Source: Euryarchaeota archaeon UBA558 (GTDB lineage: Archaea > Thermoplasmatota > Poseidoniia > Poseidoniales > Thalassarchaeaceae). Taken from it: DNA of 64,000 nucleotides. The notes under the pieces were generated by a model. That model did no database searches. It saw only the letters and a list, made by a program, of their open reading frames with translations, and had not been told where the DNA came from. Both the position numbers and the translations under genes were made by a program. How positions within the stretch are numbered: position 1 is the first letter of the stretch; the number at the start of each line of letters is the position of its first letter. The stretch covers positions 71,951-135,950 of the forward strand of contig DAZE01000005.1 in the NCBI GenBank assembly GCA_002507175.1, read 5' to 3'. Positions 26,381 to 36,027 of this stretch are shown in pieces.

Positions 26381-27625
26381 GTGGCGGAAGAGTGGGACGT
26401 CGATGTTTTGGTCGTCGGGGCCGGCCCGGGAGGCGGTAATGCAGCCCTGCAATGTGCCAGAAAGGGCCTCAGAACCATGGTAATAGAGGACCATGATGAG
26501 ATTGGGACCCCCGTTCACTGCGGGGAGTGCATATCCGACGAAGCCATTGCGAACCTCAAACTCGATCTCCCCGAAGAAGTAATCAGCAAGCGAGTTAACG
26601 GAATCAGGGTGATATTCCCTGACGGCACATCAAAACAACTAACGGAGACTGGCTATGTTCTTGAGAAACACCTCTTCGAACAGTGGATCACCGACTCCGC
26701 GGTCAAAGAAGGCGCAAAATTAGCACTCAAACACAAATTGACCTCAATGGAAAGAATAGAGGATAATGGGACCTTTGTAGGATGGAAATGCGATGGGAAG
26801 GGGGAAATGTTCCCAATCAGGTCAAAAATAGTGATCGATGCTTCTGGGGTCGCAGCCGTTTGTTCTAGATTTGTAAAAACAGACGGTTCAAAACCCCTGA
26901 ATGGGAAAGGGAAGGTTGTAGCTGGTATGCAATATGAACTGGCCGAGGTCCCCACAGACGACTACCTTGATTTTTACATATGGCCGAAATATGCTGAGAA
27001 GGGATACCTTTGGATGATTCCTAAGTGCGATGGTAGGGCCAACGTGGGCCTTGTGACTGAGGATCGACCTAGGGCCAAGAAAGCACTGGACCAATTTATC
27101 GAAGACACTCATTTCAGCGATCTGAGCCAACAGTTACCTCCGTGGAAGACCAAGGGCAATCCAGCTTTCGGCGGCACGATACCTATCTCAGGACCATTTG
27201 AGAACACCCATTATGACGGCTTGATGTTAATCGGAGATGCTGCTGGCTTCACTTCGCCTTTGTTCGAAGGGGGATCACATCTCGCCCTGAAATCCGCCGT
27301 CTTTGCCGCTGAAACAGCCGCGACCGCAATTTCAAATGGCGATGTGGCCGCCAAGTCCCTTGAGAATTACGCACTGCTCTGGAAGGCGGAGTTCCCTCCG
27401 TATGAAAAGATACTGAGAGGCAAGAACGCTCTTTACGAACTATCTGAAGGGGAAATGTCGTTGATGGGATCCTGTTTCCCCGATGAGATGGGAGACATGG
27501 GAATCACAGGAAAGGCAATGGTGGGGCTTCGGCTGTTATTCAGGCGACCTGGCCTATATCGGAAGAACATAGTTCCTGCGATGCTAGCTTTCGGCTACAG
27601 TCGGGCAAAATATTACGGATGGTAG
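26381..27625 (+). CDS. geranylgeranyl reductase family flavoprotein
   Basis: 414 residues from GTG 26381 (in-frame TTG 26330 adds 17). FAD-binding Rossmann motif VVGAGPGGGNAALQCARKG at the start, CGECISDEA, and LIGDAAGFTSPLFEGG in the C-terminal half are the hallmarks of archaeal geranylgeranyl reductases, which saturate isoprenoid chains of archaeal lipids or of quinones. The neighbourhood of ubiA/ubiD makes quinone side-chain reduction as likely as membrane lipid reduction. It is divergent from ubiD and is followed within five bases by ccmF. Confidence 0.9.
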   Translation: MAEEWDVDVLVVGAGPGGGNAALQCARKGLRTMVIEDHDEIGTPVHCGECISDEAIANLKLDLPEEVISKRVNGIRVIFPDGTSKQLTETGYVLEKHLFEQWITDSAVKEGAKLALKHKLTSMERIEDNGTFVGWKCDGKGEMFPIRSKIVIDASGVAAVCSRFVKTDGSKPLNGKGKVVAGMQYELAEVPTDDYLDFYIWPKYAEKGYLWMIPKCDGRANVGLVTEDRPRAKKALDQFIEDTHFSDLSQQLPPWKTKGNPAFGGTIPISGPFENTHYDGLMLIGDAAGFTSPLFEGGSHLALKSAVFAAETAATAISNGDVAAKSLENYALLWKAEFPPYEKILRGKNALYELSEGEMSLMGSCFPDEMGDMGITGKAMVGLRLLFRRPGLYRKNIVPAMLAFGYSRAKYYGW

Positions 27626-27629
27626 GAAC

Positions 27630-29990
27630 TTGTTATCACTTTCAGGCCGACTGATCCTTCTCACTGCGGCAGCAATTTCGTTGTTTTGGGCATGCAACCG
27701 TACCTATTCGAAAAAAATACCATTGATGTATGTACTTTTGCTACAAATCACCCCATTCCTCCTCCTCCTGATGGCATTTCTTGCGGATTGGGATTCGCTA
27801 GAAATGGTAGCGACCTTAGGAGGCAAGGACCTTCCCCTGCTGTACAGGATATCTGCAGTCTGGGGAGGGAGAGCAGGACCACTGCTTATGTGGTGTGCAT
27901 GGATGGCGCTAGGCACGCACCTCCTTTCGAACACAACAGGAGTGCAGAACCTCTCACTCAGGTTGTCTGTTGGATTCACCGGGACGTTAATCGGGCTCTC
28001 AGTGTTGCTTGATCCTTTTGCCCCCGCAACTGGAATCAATGATCAATTGAACCCTCTCCTGCAAACAGACCTGATGGTTATCCATCCGCCTATCGTCTTC
28101 GCTTTCTACACACTCTGCATAATTCCGGCTTTGGTATCCGTGTCTGGATCCATATTGGGTTCGGATCAGACTTCGATTCACGAGGCGACTCTTCCTTGGT
28201 CTAGAGCAGCATTCGTGGTTGGAACAGCGGGAATCGGCCTAGGTGGATTGTGGGCCTACACCGTGCTGGATTGGGGGGGATATTGGGCATGGGACCCGGT
28301 AGAGACAGCCTCCTTCTTACCATGGATCGGCCTAGTGGCAGTGCTTCATGCGAGAAGCCAGAATAAAAAGGCCGCTGTAGTTTCGAACTCATCAATCGTA
28401 ATCGCTGTTGGCGCTTTGGCCATGCACGCCACATTGGTAACCCGGGCGAACGGCGTTTGGGCTTCTGTGCACTCCTTCGCTGCGGACGGAGCTGGATCAG
28501 ATTCGGCCGATCCGTATCTCAGAATAATCTCGTTATTCAATGATGGAGCAGCGGGCATAGAGGTCATGGTCTACCTGATTATAACCTGCCTATTTGGGTG
28601 TTTTATACTTCGAAACCTGTTGAAAAACCAGTCAAACCAACTAAAACGGGATGGCAGAGTATCCATGAGAGAAGGATCTCCGATAATTTCCACATCCTTG
28701 ATGATTGCAGTATTGATTATCGGACTGTTCAGCGGGTCTGTGCTACTATTACTCCTGACGTTGGGTCTGATGACCTTGATCGTGGAGGGAGACAGTGACG
28801 AATCGAACCCTGTGTGGATATTTTCTGGTGTTGCACTGTACTTATTCGCGAGCTGGTCTTGGATGGCATCCCTCTCTGAAGCGATATTAGGCATGGCAGT
28901 TTTCCTTTTGCCATGGGTGCTCTCAACCCCCAAAGAAACAGAAGCAATCGGAATAGACAGATTACTTAGGCCAAGGAGCCAGAATATGTTTGTGAGGACG
29001 ATTCCATGGTTCGGTGCAATGGGCTATTTGGGGCTAACTTGGATGCTTCTCACTGCTGAGATAGACGGAACGAGTCTTGAGGCCCACGAGGTGTTCGGAG
29101 CGCCATTCATTGCAGCATTGGCCATTGGTTTAATGGTGTATTCATGGGGAATCAAGTCCAATGGAAGAATCGGGCTCTTTGTCATCTTCGTAGCGATGTT
29201 AATCTCGATAACCTCAGGATTGCTCTCAAATAGCATAGATCTCCCAGGGGATCCCGACAGCTATCTAACCGATGAGTTATCCAGGGGGCAAGTTGCTGGA
29301 TTCCTGCTCGCATTGATTGTTTTCTCCATACCGCCATCCATCGGCGAGATGCTTCGGGTAATCAAGAAATCAAGGGCGTCCAGCAGCAGCATTTTACCAA
29401 CTAGGTGGTCGAAGCCAAACCTAAGGACCGTTGGTTCTAGCATCGCCCACGTTGGAATTCTCTTTCTTCTGTTCGGACATGTTCTGACAACCACATTGGT
29501 GGATAGGACGGACCCATCACACTTGGTGACACTGGTCAAAGACCAACCAGTGGAACATGCAGGGCATGTCCTGACATTCACTGGATTGGAAATCATAGAC
29601 TCAAGTGATCCGGGTTATGATTACTCTATAGCAGACGGGATCGTGAAATTCCATGTCGATGTATCGGATGAAAACGGTAATTACATCGACACCGTGTCCC
29701 CTGGAATCCTTCGATTCGATACTCCCTCAGGGGCTGTAATCCCTCGATCAGAGGTCGATAGAATGGCACGATTGACTGGTGATCTGATGTTTATTCTGGA
29801 TATCCAACAAGCAAATAGAGTCATCACAAACATGATGCTGGGGGAAATTGACGACGTAGACAGGGTGGGGGTGACAGTGTATGACCTCAAAGGTAGTCAC
29901 ATGGTCTGGTTTGGTTGGTTTTTCCTTCTACTTGGAGGGTCATTTGCCACCTTTAGCAGTCGTGATTTGTTCTCAGCCACAACCGACTGA
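27630..29990 (+). CDS. ccmF: CcmF-type cytochrome c haem lyase
   Basis: 786 residues with more than a dozen membrane helices. The tryptophan-rich haem-binding motif WGGYWAWDPVET is present, and WGGRAGPLLMW and the conserved HPP (DLMVIHPPIVF) histidines mark the family. The C-terminal part is a large extracytoplasmic domain followed by one last helix. CcmF attaches haem covalently to apocytochrome c. The TTG start follows the geranylgeranyl reductase by five bases. Other ccm genes are not visible in the window. Its presence with a cupredoxin implies c-type cytochromes in the respiratory chain. Confidence 0.93.
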   Translation: MLSLSGRLILLTAAAISLFWACNRTYSKKIPLMYVLLLQITPFLLLLMAFLADWDSLEMVATLGGKDLPLLYRISAVWGGRAGPLLMWCAWMALGTHLLSNTTGVQNLSLRLSVGFTGTLIGLSVLLDPFAPATGINDQLNPLLQTDLMVIHPPIVFAFYTLCIIPALVSVSGSILGSDQTSIHEATLPWSRAAFVVGTAGIGLGGLWAYTVLDWGGYWAWDPVETASFLPWIGLVAVLHARSQNKKAAVVSNSSIVIAVGALAMHATLVTRANGVWASVHSFAADGAGSDSADPYLRIISLFNDGAAGIEVMVYLIITCLFGCFILRNLLKNQSNQLKRDGRVSMREGSPIISTSLMIAVLIIGLFSGSVLLLLLTLGLMTLIVEGDSDESNPVWIFSGVALYLFASWSWMASLSEAILGMAVFLLPWVLSTPKETEAIGIDRLLRPRSQNMFVRTIPWFGAMGYLGLTWMLLTAEIDGTSLEAHEVFGAPFIAALAIGLMVYSWGIKSNGRIGLFVIFVAMLISITSGLLSNSIDLPGDPDSYLTDELSRGQVAGFLLALIVFSIPPSIGEMLRVIKKSRASSSSILPTRWSKPNLRTVGSSIAHVGILFLLFGHVLTTTLVDRTDPSHLVTLVKDQPVEHAGHVLTFTGLEIIDSSDPGYDYSIADGIVKFHVDVSDENGNYIDTVSPGILRFDTPSGAVIPRSEVDRMARLTGDLMFILDIQQANRVITNMMLGEIDDVDRVGVTVYDLKGSHMVWFGWFFLLLGGSFATFSSRDLFSATTD

Positions 29991-30035
29991 ATGAAAAGGG
30001 GCAAGCAGGTCGCCCGGCCCACTGGAGGCTCCAAC

Positions 30036-30731
30036 ATGAAGAAGGGAACGATCGTCCACATTGACTACGACTTGTATAACGCAGACACAGAATTGTTGCT
30101 AGAAACCACTAGCGAAGAGGTCGCAAAGGAACATGACATTCACGATGAGAGACGTACATACAAGCCCATGATTACCGTCATTGGTGATGGTCGGCTCATC
30201 AAGGGATTCGAGGAGCACCTTGAGGGGGCCAAGGAGAAAGAGGAATACACTTTCGACATAGAGCCCGAGGATGCTTATGGCGACAGGGATGGAAACCTAG
30301 TCGAAACTGTGGGCATGAATGTGTTAATGAGGAGTGTAAGAGATCCTGAGACATTGGCCATTGGCTCCCAAGTCGAGATAAATGGCCGAACCGGGACACT
30401 TCAAATGGCTAGAGCAGGTAGGGCTAGGATAGACTACAACCATCCTCTTGCCGGAGTGAAACTTCGATACACATACACGATCGTGAAGGTCGTTAAACAG
30501 AAAAAGGCAAGAGTCGAAACTCTACTTGAGATGAATACAGGAAGGGATGATTTCGAGGTGAAGTTCGATAAAGAAAACGTCACGATAACTTTACCGGAGT
30601 CCATCGCCTATGACCAGAACTGGCCATATGCAAAATTCAGTCTTGTGAGAACACTAAGGGAACACTTGAACGTCGCCACAGTGATCTTCAGGGAAGTTCA
30701 CGAGCCACGGAAGATCGAAGAGGAAGAGTAA
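30036..30731 (+). CDS. FKBP-type peptidyl-prolyl isomerase (SlyD-like)
   Basis: 231 residues from ATG 30036, set by GGAGG seven bases upstream; the open frame from 29991 is an extension. Seen: the FKBP core GTIVHIDYDLYNADTE, MITVIGDGRLIKGFEEHLEG, and EYTFDIEPEDAYGDRDGNLVE, where an insert-in-flap domain begins (residues about 85-150), ending in LAGVKLRYTYTIVKV. A C-terminal extension of about 70 residues follows, as in archaeal FKBP26. Folding and isomerase chaperone, cytoplasmic. Confidence 0.9.
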   Translation: MKKGTIVHIDYDLYNADTELLLETTSEEVAKEHDIHDERRTYKPMITVIGDGRLIKGFEEHLEGAKEKEEYTFDIEPEDAYGDRDGNLVETVGMNVLMRSVRDPETLAIGSQVEINGRTGTLQMARAGRARIDYNHPLAGVKLRYTYTIVKVVKQKKARVETLLEMNTGRDDFEVKFDKENVTITLPESIAYDQNWPYAKFSLVRTLREHLNVATVIFREVHEPRKIEEEE

Positions 30732-30742
30732 CACCAATCTAA

Positions 30743-31309
30743 GTGTCCTCCCCCTCTCGGTGGGATGTGAGACATCGACTCGTGATTTTGACCGTACTCG
30801 TCACATTGCTTTCCTCTTCTACAATCGTCACGGCTCAGGATGATGACGTAATAATCGGCGTCGACAGTACAAATCTTCAGTTCAGCCCATCAGATGTTAC
30901 AATCGAGGAGGGACAAGCAGTGAGGTTCTTTTGGTCCGGCGAGTTGTTGCCCCACAATGCTGTTGCATCAGAAGGGATTTTTGACAGCGGAGAGCCATCT
31001 CGAAACGTGGACTACAGGTTCGTCTTCGAGGTAGGTACTAATGGCACCTACGAGTTTGTATGCGAGCCACACGAACAACTGGGCATGGTTGGAACAATTA
31101 CAGTACTGCCAAATGAAGACGTGCAACCTGAACCAGTGGAGACAATCACAGAAACAAGCGCATCAACAGAAGAAGAATTTCGCCTGACCTTCTTTGGGTT
31201 GGAGCTTATCATGCTCTCTTTCATAGCATTCTTGGTTTATCAGGTAGGGAGAGCCAGAGAACGTGGGATCCCCTTGTTTGTCAAAGGTGATGAAAATGAG
31301 GAATATTGA
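30743..31309 (+). CDS. membrane-anchored cupredoxin (plastocyanin-like)
   Basis: 188 residues. A signal peptide (about residues 13-31) leads to a small blue-copper domain with the type 1 copper ligands His71 (LLPHNA), Cys107, His110 and Met115 (in CEPHEQLGM). A Thr/Glu-rich linker and a C-terminal membrane helix (about 150-170) tether it to the outer face of the membrane. It is an electron carrier or the copper centre of a terminal redox complex; partner unknown. The start is GTG 30743, twelve bases after the FKBP stop. It sits downstream of ccmF. Confidence 0.9.
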   Translation: MSSPSRWDVRHRLVILTVLVTLLSSSTIVTAQDDDVIIGVDSTNLQFSPSDVTIEEGQAVRFFWSGELLPHNAVASEGIFDSGEPSRNVDYRFVFEVGTNGTYEFVCEPHEQLGMVGTITVLPNEDVQPEPVETITETSASTEEEFRLTFFGLELIMLSFIAFLVYQVGRARERGIPLFVKGDENEEY

Positions 31310-31468
31310 CGCCTCTCGGTACTCACAGGGCACGTCAAAGCCGGGGCTCAGTTGACCCTCTTGTCGTCATTGAGGCGGTCAAACCAATCTGTCATTGCAG
31401 ATTAACGCTTGGAATGGACTTCTCGCTACCTTAGAACCGACTTCTTGAAATGAAACGCTGCGCACCGT

Positions 31469-32083
31469 ATGGTTATGAGGCACATGACGCTTGCCATTGT
31501 CCTTCTCATGACCATGGCCACACTATCCACAGGATGCCTAGGCCTTGTCCTTCAGCGAGAAATCATGGAGGATATGCGAGAACCTCCAGAAACCATACTT
31601 CGTGAACAAGCAATAGGGTTCGATCACACGTTTACCTCAACAGGACTTGACTCCACAGACTACTACAACGAAAGCAGCATACAAATCGACTCGAGTGTAC
31701 AGAGCATGTCAATATCATTCCGTGCTCAAATGCCACTATCCGAAACCTTCGAAAGCCTCATTGGGAATGAGACCAATCTCATCAGATACGTAGATGCGAA
31801 GCTATGGTCTCCAGGGTCGAAATCAGCCGGTAGCGAACCTTTCTGGGAGATACGCGTGACTCAGGACCACTCACTCGAGAGGTGGGACTACACGGGTATG
31901 AATTTCCAAGAAGGAATTTGGATACTTGAGGTAGATGCGAGGGGTTATGGATGGGAACCCGGGATTGAACAATTGACCGTAAAGGACCATTTTGATGTAT
32001 TCGTGACAATCACCAAGCCATGCATCAGGTTTGCCGAGATACATGACTCTGATGACTGTATTTTCCAATCTGAACTAAATTAA
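31469..32083 (+). CDS. predicted lipoprotein, unknown family
   Basis: 204 residues. The N-terminus has an MTLAIVLLMTMATL helix and the lipobox LSTGC, so residue 23 would be lipidated and the protein would face outside. The mature part has beta-sandwich character (alternating hydrophobic residues), a single C-terminal cysteine pair (KPCIRF and DDCIF) that could form a disulfide, and no domain I recognise. It stands 160 bases after the cupredoxin; that gap shows no gene. No Shine-Dalgarno is seen. Confidence 0.7.
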   Translation: MVMRHMTLAIVLLMTMATLSTGCLGLVLQREIMEDMREPPETILREQAIGFDHTFTSTGLDSTDYYNESSIQIDSSVQSMSISFRAQMPLSETFESLIGNETNLIRYVDAKLWSPGSKSAGSEPFWEIRVTQDHSLERWDYTGMNFQEGIWILEVDARGYGWEPGIEQLTVKDHFDVFVTITKPCIRFAEIHDSDDCIFQSELN

Positions 32084-32161
32084 ATTCTCAATTGTGCGAG
32101 TTTTACTGTTGCGCAGCGCTTATGAATGCCCGTCAGGTGGCCCCTTTGCCGAGGCATCAGG

Positions 32162-32776
32162 ATGAGTGAACAAGTAACGCCGTTAGTACCCTATGATATG
32201 TATAGGACACATGCCGTACACATCGGTACAAACCAGAAATCAGCAGATATGCAGCGCTTCCTCGACACTGGCGCAAGGGATGGTAGCGGCCTACATCTGA
32301 TAGACATCGAAAAGACCGACGATAGAATCAGAACTGTTGCGGCCTTTCTCAACAGGTACGACCCCTCAAGGGTCCTTGTCGTTAGCGCACGTCAGTATGG
32401 TCAGCGACCAGCCAGGAAATTTGCTCAGGCAATTGGCGCCAAGAGGATTGTAGGCCGATTCATACCGGGTACCCTTACCAATCCAAGATTAACCTCCTAC
32501 ATCGAACCAGAAGTACTCATGGTCACTGATCCATCCGCAGACTCTCAGGCCCTCAACGAAGCCATTAGTTCCGGTATCCCAGTGGTCGGTATCTGTGACG
32601 CCAACAATACACTCAGGAACGTGGACCTTGCCTTACCTGCAAACAACAAAGGGAGGAGGTCACTATCCCTGGTGTATTGGCTACTTGCAAGGGAGATGCT
32701 GGTTCTACGTGGGGAAGCCACCTATGCAGATTGGGAAAGGTCCCAAGACGTTGATGACTGGGAATCCACATTCTAA
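32162..32776 (+). CDS. rps2: ribosomal protein S2
   Basis: 204 residues from ATG 32162, which has GAGG seven bases upstream. Archaeal/eukaryotic S2 (SA) type: HAVHIGTNQKSADM, GLHLIDIEKTDDRI, FIPGTLTNP, VLMVTDPSADSQALNE, and VGICDANNTLRNVDLALPANN. The length is normal for archaea. It is not within its usual archaeal gene group (with L13, S9, RpoN, RpoK and enolase), so it is an isolated ribosomal gene here. It is followed at 46 bases by a small CxxC protein. Confidence 0.96.
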   Translation: MSEQVTPLVPYDMYRTHAVHIGTNQKSADMQRFLDTGARDGSGLHLIDIEKTDDRIRTVAAFLNRYDPSRVLVVSARQYGQRPARKFAQAIGAKRIVGRFIPGTLTNPRLTSYIEPEVLMVTDPSADSQALNEAISSGIPVVGICDANNTLRNVDLALPANNKGRRSLSLVYWLLAREMLVLRGEATYADWERSQDVDDWESTF

Positions 32777-32822
32777 CTGGGTCTATACATTATTCCATAA
32801 GCATCAGGACCGATTTTGCCCT

Positions 32823-33182
32823 ATGAAAGTAGACACTGTTTGGGGTGTGTACCACGCAGACGGCGGTATTATGGGTGAAATGAGGTACGTGGCAGGAGCC
32901 CTATTCCGGGGAAATCATTGTTCATTGTGTGATATTACCCACAAGCTTGCGTGGGAAAAAAAGCAGATGAAGCAAATGAGAGAAGACTTCGGCATCCCAT
33001 TCAATTTAGTCCACCTTAACGAACAGCCTGATGATCTTCTGGAATTTACCAGAGGAATAACTCCGATCGTTGTCGGGAAAACCAACACAGGATTTGTCAT
33101 ACTCGCAACTGACGAAGAGCTTCAGAGATGCAAAGGATCCGTCGATGATCTATTCTCTTTAATTTCTAGCAGGCTGAAATAG
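32823..33182 (+). CDS. small conserved CxxC protein, unknown function
   Basis: 119 residues from ATG 32823. Notable: VYHADGGIMGEMRYV, the CSLCDITH cysteine pair, HLNEQPDDLLEF and a strand GITPIVVG. I recall actinobacterial hypothetical proteins with the same sequence plan (ADGG, CxLCD, HLNE), but this is recollection, not a search. The CxxC could bind metal or be a redox site. The upstream part of the frame (from 32595) belongs to the S2 gene region. Confidence 0.6.
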   Translation: MKVDTVWGVYHADGGIMGEMRYVAGALFRGNHCSLCDITHKLAWEKKQMKQMREDFGIPFNLVHLNEQPDDLLEFTRGITPIVVGKTNTGFVILATDEELQRCKGSVDDLFSLISSRLK

Positions 33183-33225
33183 ATGTTCCAGACACCGTAA
33201 AATAATCCCCTAACTTTCAACGGCC

Positions 33226-34200
33226 ATGTCAATGCCAGCCCCATTGTTCTTGGCTCCTATGGCTGGTGTGACTGATCTCGCATATCGATTGCTTGCCAGT
33301 GAATGCGGGGCAGATTATACTCTCACTGAGTTTACAGCCGCATCAGGACTGTCCAGGAAGGAGAAGAAATCTTGGCTCAAGATGGAAAGCCATCCGAGAG
33401 AACATGTGTTCATTCCTCAGATATTTGGAGGAGATGAAGATGAGATGGTCACAACTGTTAGGATGCTGCAAGATCGCGCCGATGTAATCGACATCAACTT
33501 TGGATGTCCAGCCCCAAAAGTATGTAGGAATAATGCCGGCGCAGCCCTGCTTAGGGATCCGAATCAAGTAGTTAGACTAGTCAGAGCCTGCATAAGAGCC
33601 TCAGAGGTCCCAATATCCGTCAAGATGAGATTGGGAACTGGCGGAATACCGGATACGGCCCTCGAGATAACAGAGAGACTGGAATCTGAGGGGGTTATTC
33701 GTGTGTGCGTACACGGTAGAACCCTTAAACAGCGATATTCAGGAATTGCTGATTGGGATTCCATCAATCAAATCGTAAACTCCGTATCCATACCTGTGAT
33801 TGCAAATGGGGATGTAACCGATGCGAAATCTGCTGAATCCTGCCTGAATGTGACTGGTGCGGCAGGTTTGATGATAGGGAGAGCTGCAATCGGAAGACCC
33901 ATGATTTTTCACACAATCAAGAAGGAACTTGGATGGACCAAAGAAAAACCACCTTGGGAATTTGACGATCCAATCATCTCAAGAATATGGTGCTGGGAAA
34001 GATATCTGACACTGTGCGATGAGGTATATGGCGAGGCAGGGAGTAAGAATTCCAAAAGGCATGCAATCTCATTCACGAAGGGCTTGCCGGGAGCATCCTC
34101 GATGCGGGTGTCCCTGCACAAGGCCCAAAGTCATCAACAGCTAGGTAGGATGGTTTCTACTTATCTTAGGGATCTTGAGTGCAGTGCTATGGCACACTAG
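33226..34200 (+). CDS. dus: tRNA-dihydrouridine synthase
   Basis: 324 residues. FMN-dependent reductase of tRNA uridines. Seen: LAPMAGVTDLAYRLLA at the FMN site, IDINFGCPAPKV with the catalytic cysteine region, NNAGAALLRDP, VHGRTLKQRYSG, VIANGDVTDA, and GLMIGRAAIGRPM. The shape is that of bacterial/archaeal Dus; substrate position (U16, U17, U20) cannot be told. It overlaps the stop of the convergent regulator by four bases. Confidence 0.95.
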   Translation: MSMPAPLFLAPMAGVTDLAYRLLASECGADYTLTEFTAASGLSRKEKKSWLKMESHPREHVFIPQIFGGDEDEMVTTVRMLQDRADVIDINFGCPAPKVCRNNAGAALLRDPNQVVRLVRACIRASEVPISVKMRLGTGGIPDTALEITERLESEGVIRVCVHGRTLKQRYSGIADWDSINQIVNSVSIPVIANGDVTDAKSAESCLNVTGAAGLMIGRAAIGRPMIFHTIKKELGWTKEKPPWEFDDPIISRIWCWERYLTLCDEVYGEAGSKNSKRHAISFTKGLPGASSMRVSLHKAQSHQQLGRMVSTYLRDLECSAMAH

Positions 34201-35285
34201 TCTAATTTCGAAATTACATCGTCCAAACGACTAGATATAGTTGTGATTCTTGAGATGACCCTTTCCATTCCAATCAAAATCGACCTCATCACATCTTCTC
34301 CTGTTGAGCCTGTGACCCGATAGCCCAGTGGAACGCGACCACCAAGCATGTTCAACATCACTCTTTTTTCATTGATGGTCAGGTCGCCTGTAGAATCTGA
34401 CATTTTCTCCAAGGTGTGGGACCCTTTTTCCAAGTCTTCTATTAGGGATTCTCGAACCTTTTTCGGCAATCTTGAGAGGCCGCCTCTCCCTACCAGCCAA
34501 TCTACCCCCCTTGCTCTGTATTGCCTCAATAGACCACTAAAAATATCCACATCTAACCTTGAAGCAACAACAGCTCGTTCCAATAACCCAGCGCATCTCA
34601 TTCTGTCTAGAATCCGTCCAACTCTTGCCCTACTCCCTCCAGTCTCCTCCATCAGGTCATTGATTCCCAATGGTTTGTTTGATCTAGCAAGGACTTTCAG
34701 TAATTCAACGTGGAGATTGTCGCCAAGTCTGATTCGATCACCACTGAAACCCAAATCTATTGACAACTGAACAAGTTCATCATCTATCATTTTGGGTGTT
34801 AAACCCACAATATCAATCCTGAACGGAAGGCTTTCTTCCTCTCCTTTAACCACCATTCGCTCCGAGCTATCCGAAACATGTTCAACCAGAATTCTCAATC
34901 GTTGTCTGATTATCACCAGGGAATTCGTTCCTATAATTTCAGCTGCATTTGAGAAACTTCCTCCATTAATCATGTATGTTCTCTTTCCACCAATGCTCCT
35001 TCTGGATAGCAAACCTGAGTCGCTGAGTTTCACCAATTGGTGATGGACTCCGGTCGACGATATCCCGGTAATGTCAGAAATCTCGGATGCAGTCCACCCA
35101 GATTTTGGGTTAGTCATGAAACATTGAGACATGATTTTGTTTATTCCCCCCAACCCTTCGGCAGCCGATTTAGAATCACCCCTAGACCTAACCAATCCAA
35201 GACTGTCTAATATCCAACTAATCAAGACCTGGGGATCCCTACTCCCTGCGGGAAGGGGAGTCTCAACTAACCTGGCCCGAATCAC
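34197..35285 (-). CDS. transcription regulator with two winged-helix regions
   Basis: 362 residues from GTG 35285 (AGGGG six bases upstream; ATG 35312 is upstream in frame). A winged helix-turn-helix lies at about residues 55-110: WTASEISDITGISSTGVHHQL and then GLLSRRSIGGKRTYMI as the wing. A second is visible around SNKPLGINDLMEETGGSRARV. The end is helical. The ligand domain is not recognised. It is the first of three helix-turn-helix genes on this strand. Confidence 0.75.
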   Translation of the reverse strand: MIRARLVETPLPAGSRDPQVLISWILDSLGLVRSRGDSKSAAEGLGGINKIMSQCFMTNPKSGWTASEISDITGISSTGVHHQLVKLSDSGLLSRRSIGGKRTYMINGGSFSNAAEIIGTNSLVIIRQRLRILVEHVSDSSERMVVKGEEESLPFRIDIVGLTPKMIDDELVQLSIDLGFSGDRIRLGDNLHVELLKVLARSNKPLGINDLMEETGGSRARVGRILDRMRCAGLLERAVVASRLDVDIFSGLLRQYRARGVDWLVGRGGLSRLPKKVRESLIEDLEKGSHTLEKMSDSTGDLTINEKRVMLNMLGGRVPLGYRVTGSTGEDVMRSILIGMERVISRITTISSRLDDVISKLD

Positions 35286-35342
35286 GATGTACCCCTCTGA
35301 TTGAGTGCACATCAGTCTTGCTTACAAATGCGTATCGAAATA

Positions 35343-35975
35343 TCAAAATGAGGCATCCGTGCCAAAATCCGTCAATCCATAACTAAGCATCGGGTTTGAT
35401 AGGCAAGAGAGGTGATCTTCCAGTCTAAGCTCTTCGATATGGACAATCCCTCTTTGCCTAAGAACCATTACTGCGCTGTTTACAGCAGATCTCGATCGAC
35501 CAATCGATCTTGCCAAGTCTGCCTGCGTGGAGTAGATCTTGCTTCCAATCAACTCACATACGATCCTTCTTTGAAGTTTCGACAAACCAATCGGTAACAA
35601 GGATGATGCGCGTGCGTTATCATTGACTTCGATACCTTCTAGAATCTCAAGTTGAATCGGCGGCCCTGCGAAATAACATATTCGGCCATTTGTATTTTGG
35701 GCGAAAACATCCCCATTTTCTTCCATCTTTCTCAATCTGTGTCTCAGTGTGCCATTAGCCGCACCCAATCTTCTCTGAAGCTCCCTGTAGTGAAGTCCTG
35801 GCGAATTTGTTAGTTGTGTCAAAATTTGATCACCAAGTGGATGACTCCAGCCATTATTGCCGACTCCCTTTATGATACCCTGAATGCCAACAAATGGGAT
35901 CCCTAAAAATCCTGAGAGTGATCGAAAAATACCCTGCCCGAAGGTGGAGAAATTCAATCTGTGTACCAGGGCCAC
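35343..35975 (-). CDS. two-domain winged-helix regulator
   Basis: 210 residues with two winged helices: LHYRELQRRLGAANGTLRHR (first) and YSTQADLARSIGRSRSAVN (second), the latter followed by LRQRGIVHIEELRLEDH as a wing. The N-terminal 40 residues are hydrophobic (FRSLSGFLGIPFVGIQGII) and could be a re-entrant or membrane helix. Architecture resembles archaeal regulators with tandem winged helices; target and ligand unknown. Starts at ATG 35975 and is followed on the same strand by a divergent-type regulator 57 bases away. Confidence 0.7.
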   Translation of the reverse strand: MALVHRLNFSTFGQGIFRSLSGFLGIPFVGIQGIIKGVGNNGWSHPLGDQILTQLTNSPGLHYRELQRRLGAANGTLRHRLRKMEENGDVFAQNTNGRICYFAGPPIQLEILEGIEVNDNARASSLLPIGLSKLQRRIVCELIGSKIYSTQADLARSIGRSRSAVNSAVMVLRQRGIVHIEELRLEDHLSCLSNPMLSYGLTDFGTDASF

Positions 35976-36027
35976 GATCCCCTTCTCCTCTTCAAGTGTA
36001 TGAATTGAACGTATTCCTGATTCAGTT

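Noticed and set aside
31348..31395. 15-codon minus-strand ORF (starts MTDWFDRL) in the gap after the cupredoxin
   Set aside because: No Shine-Dalgarno or TATA element and no sign of family; too short to support.
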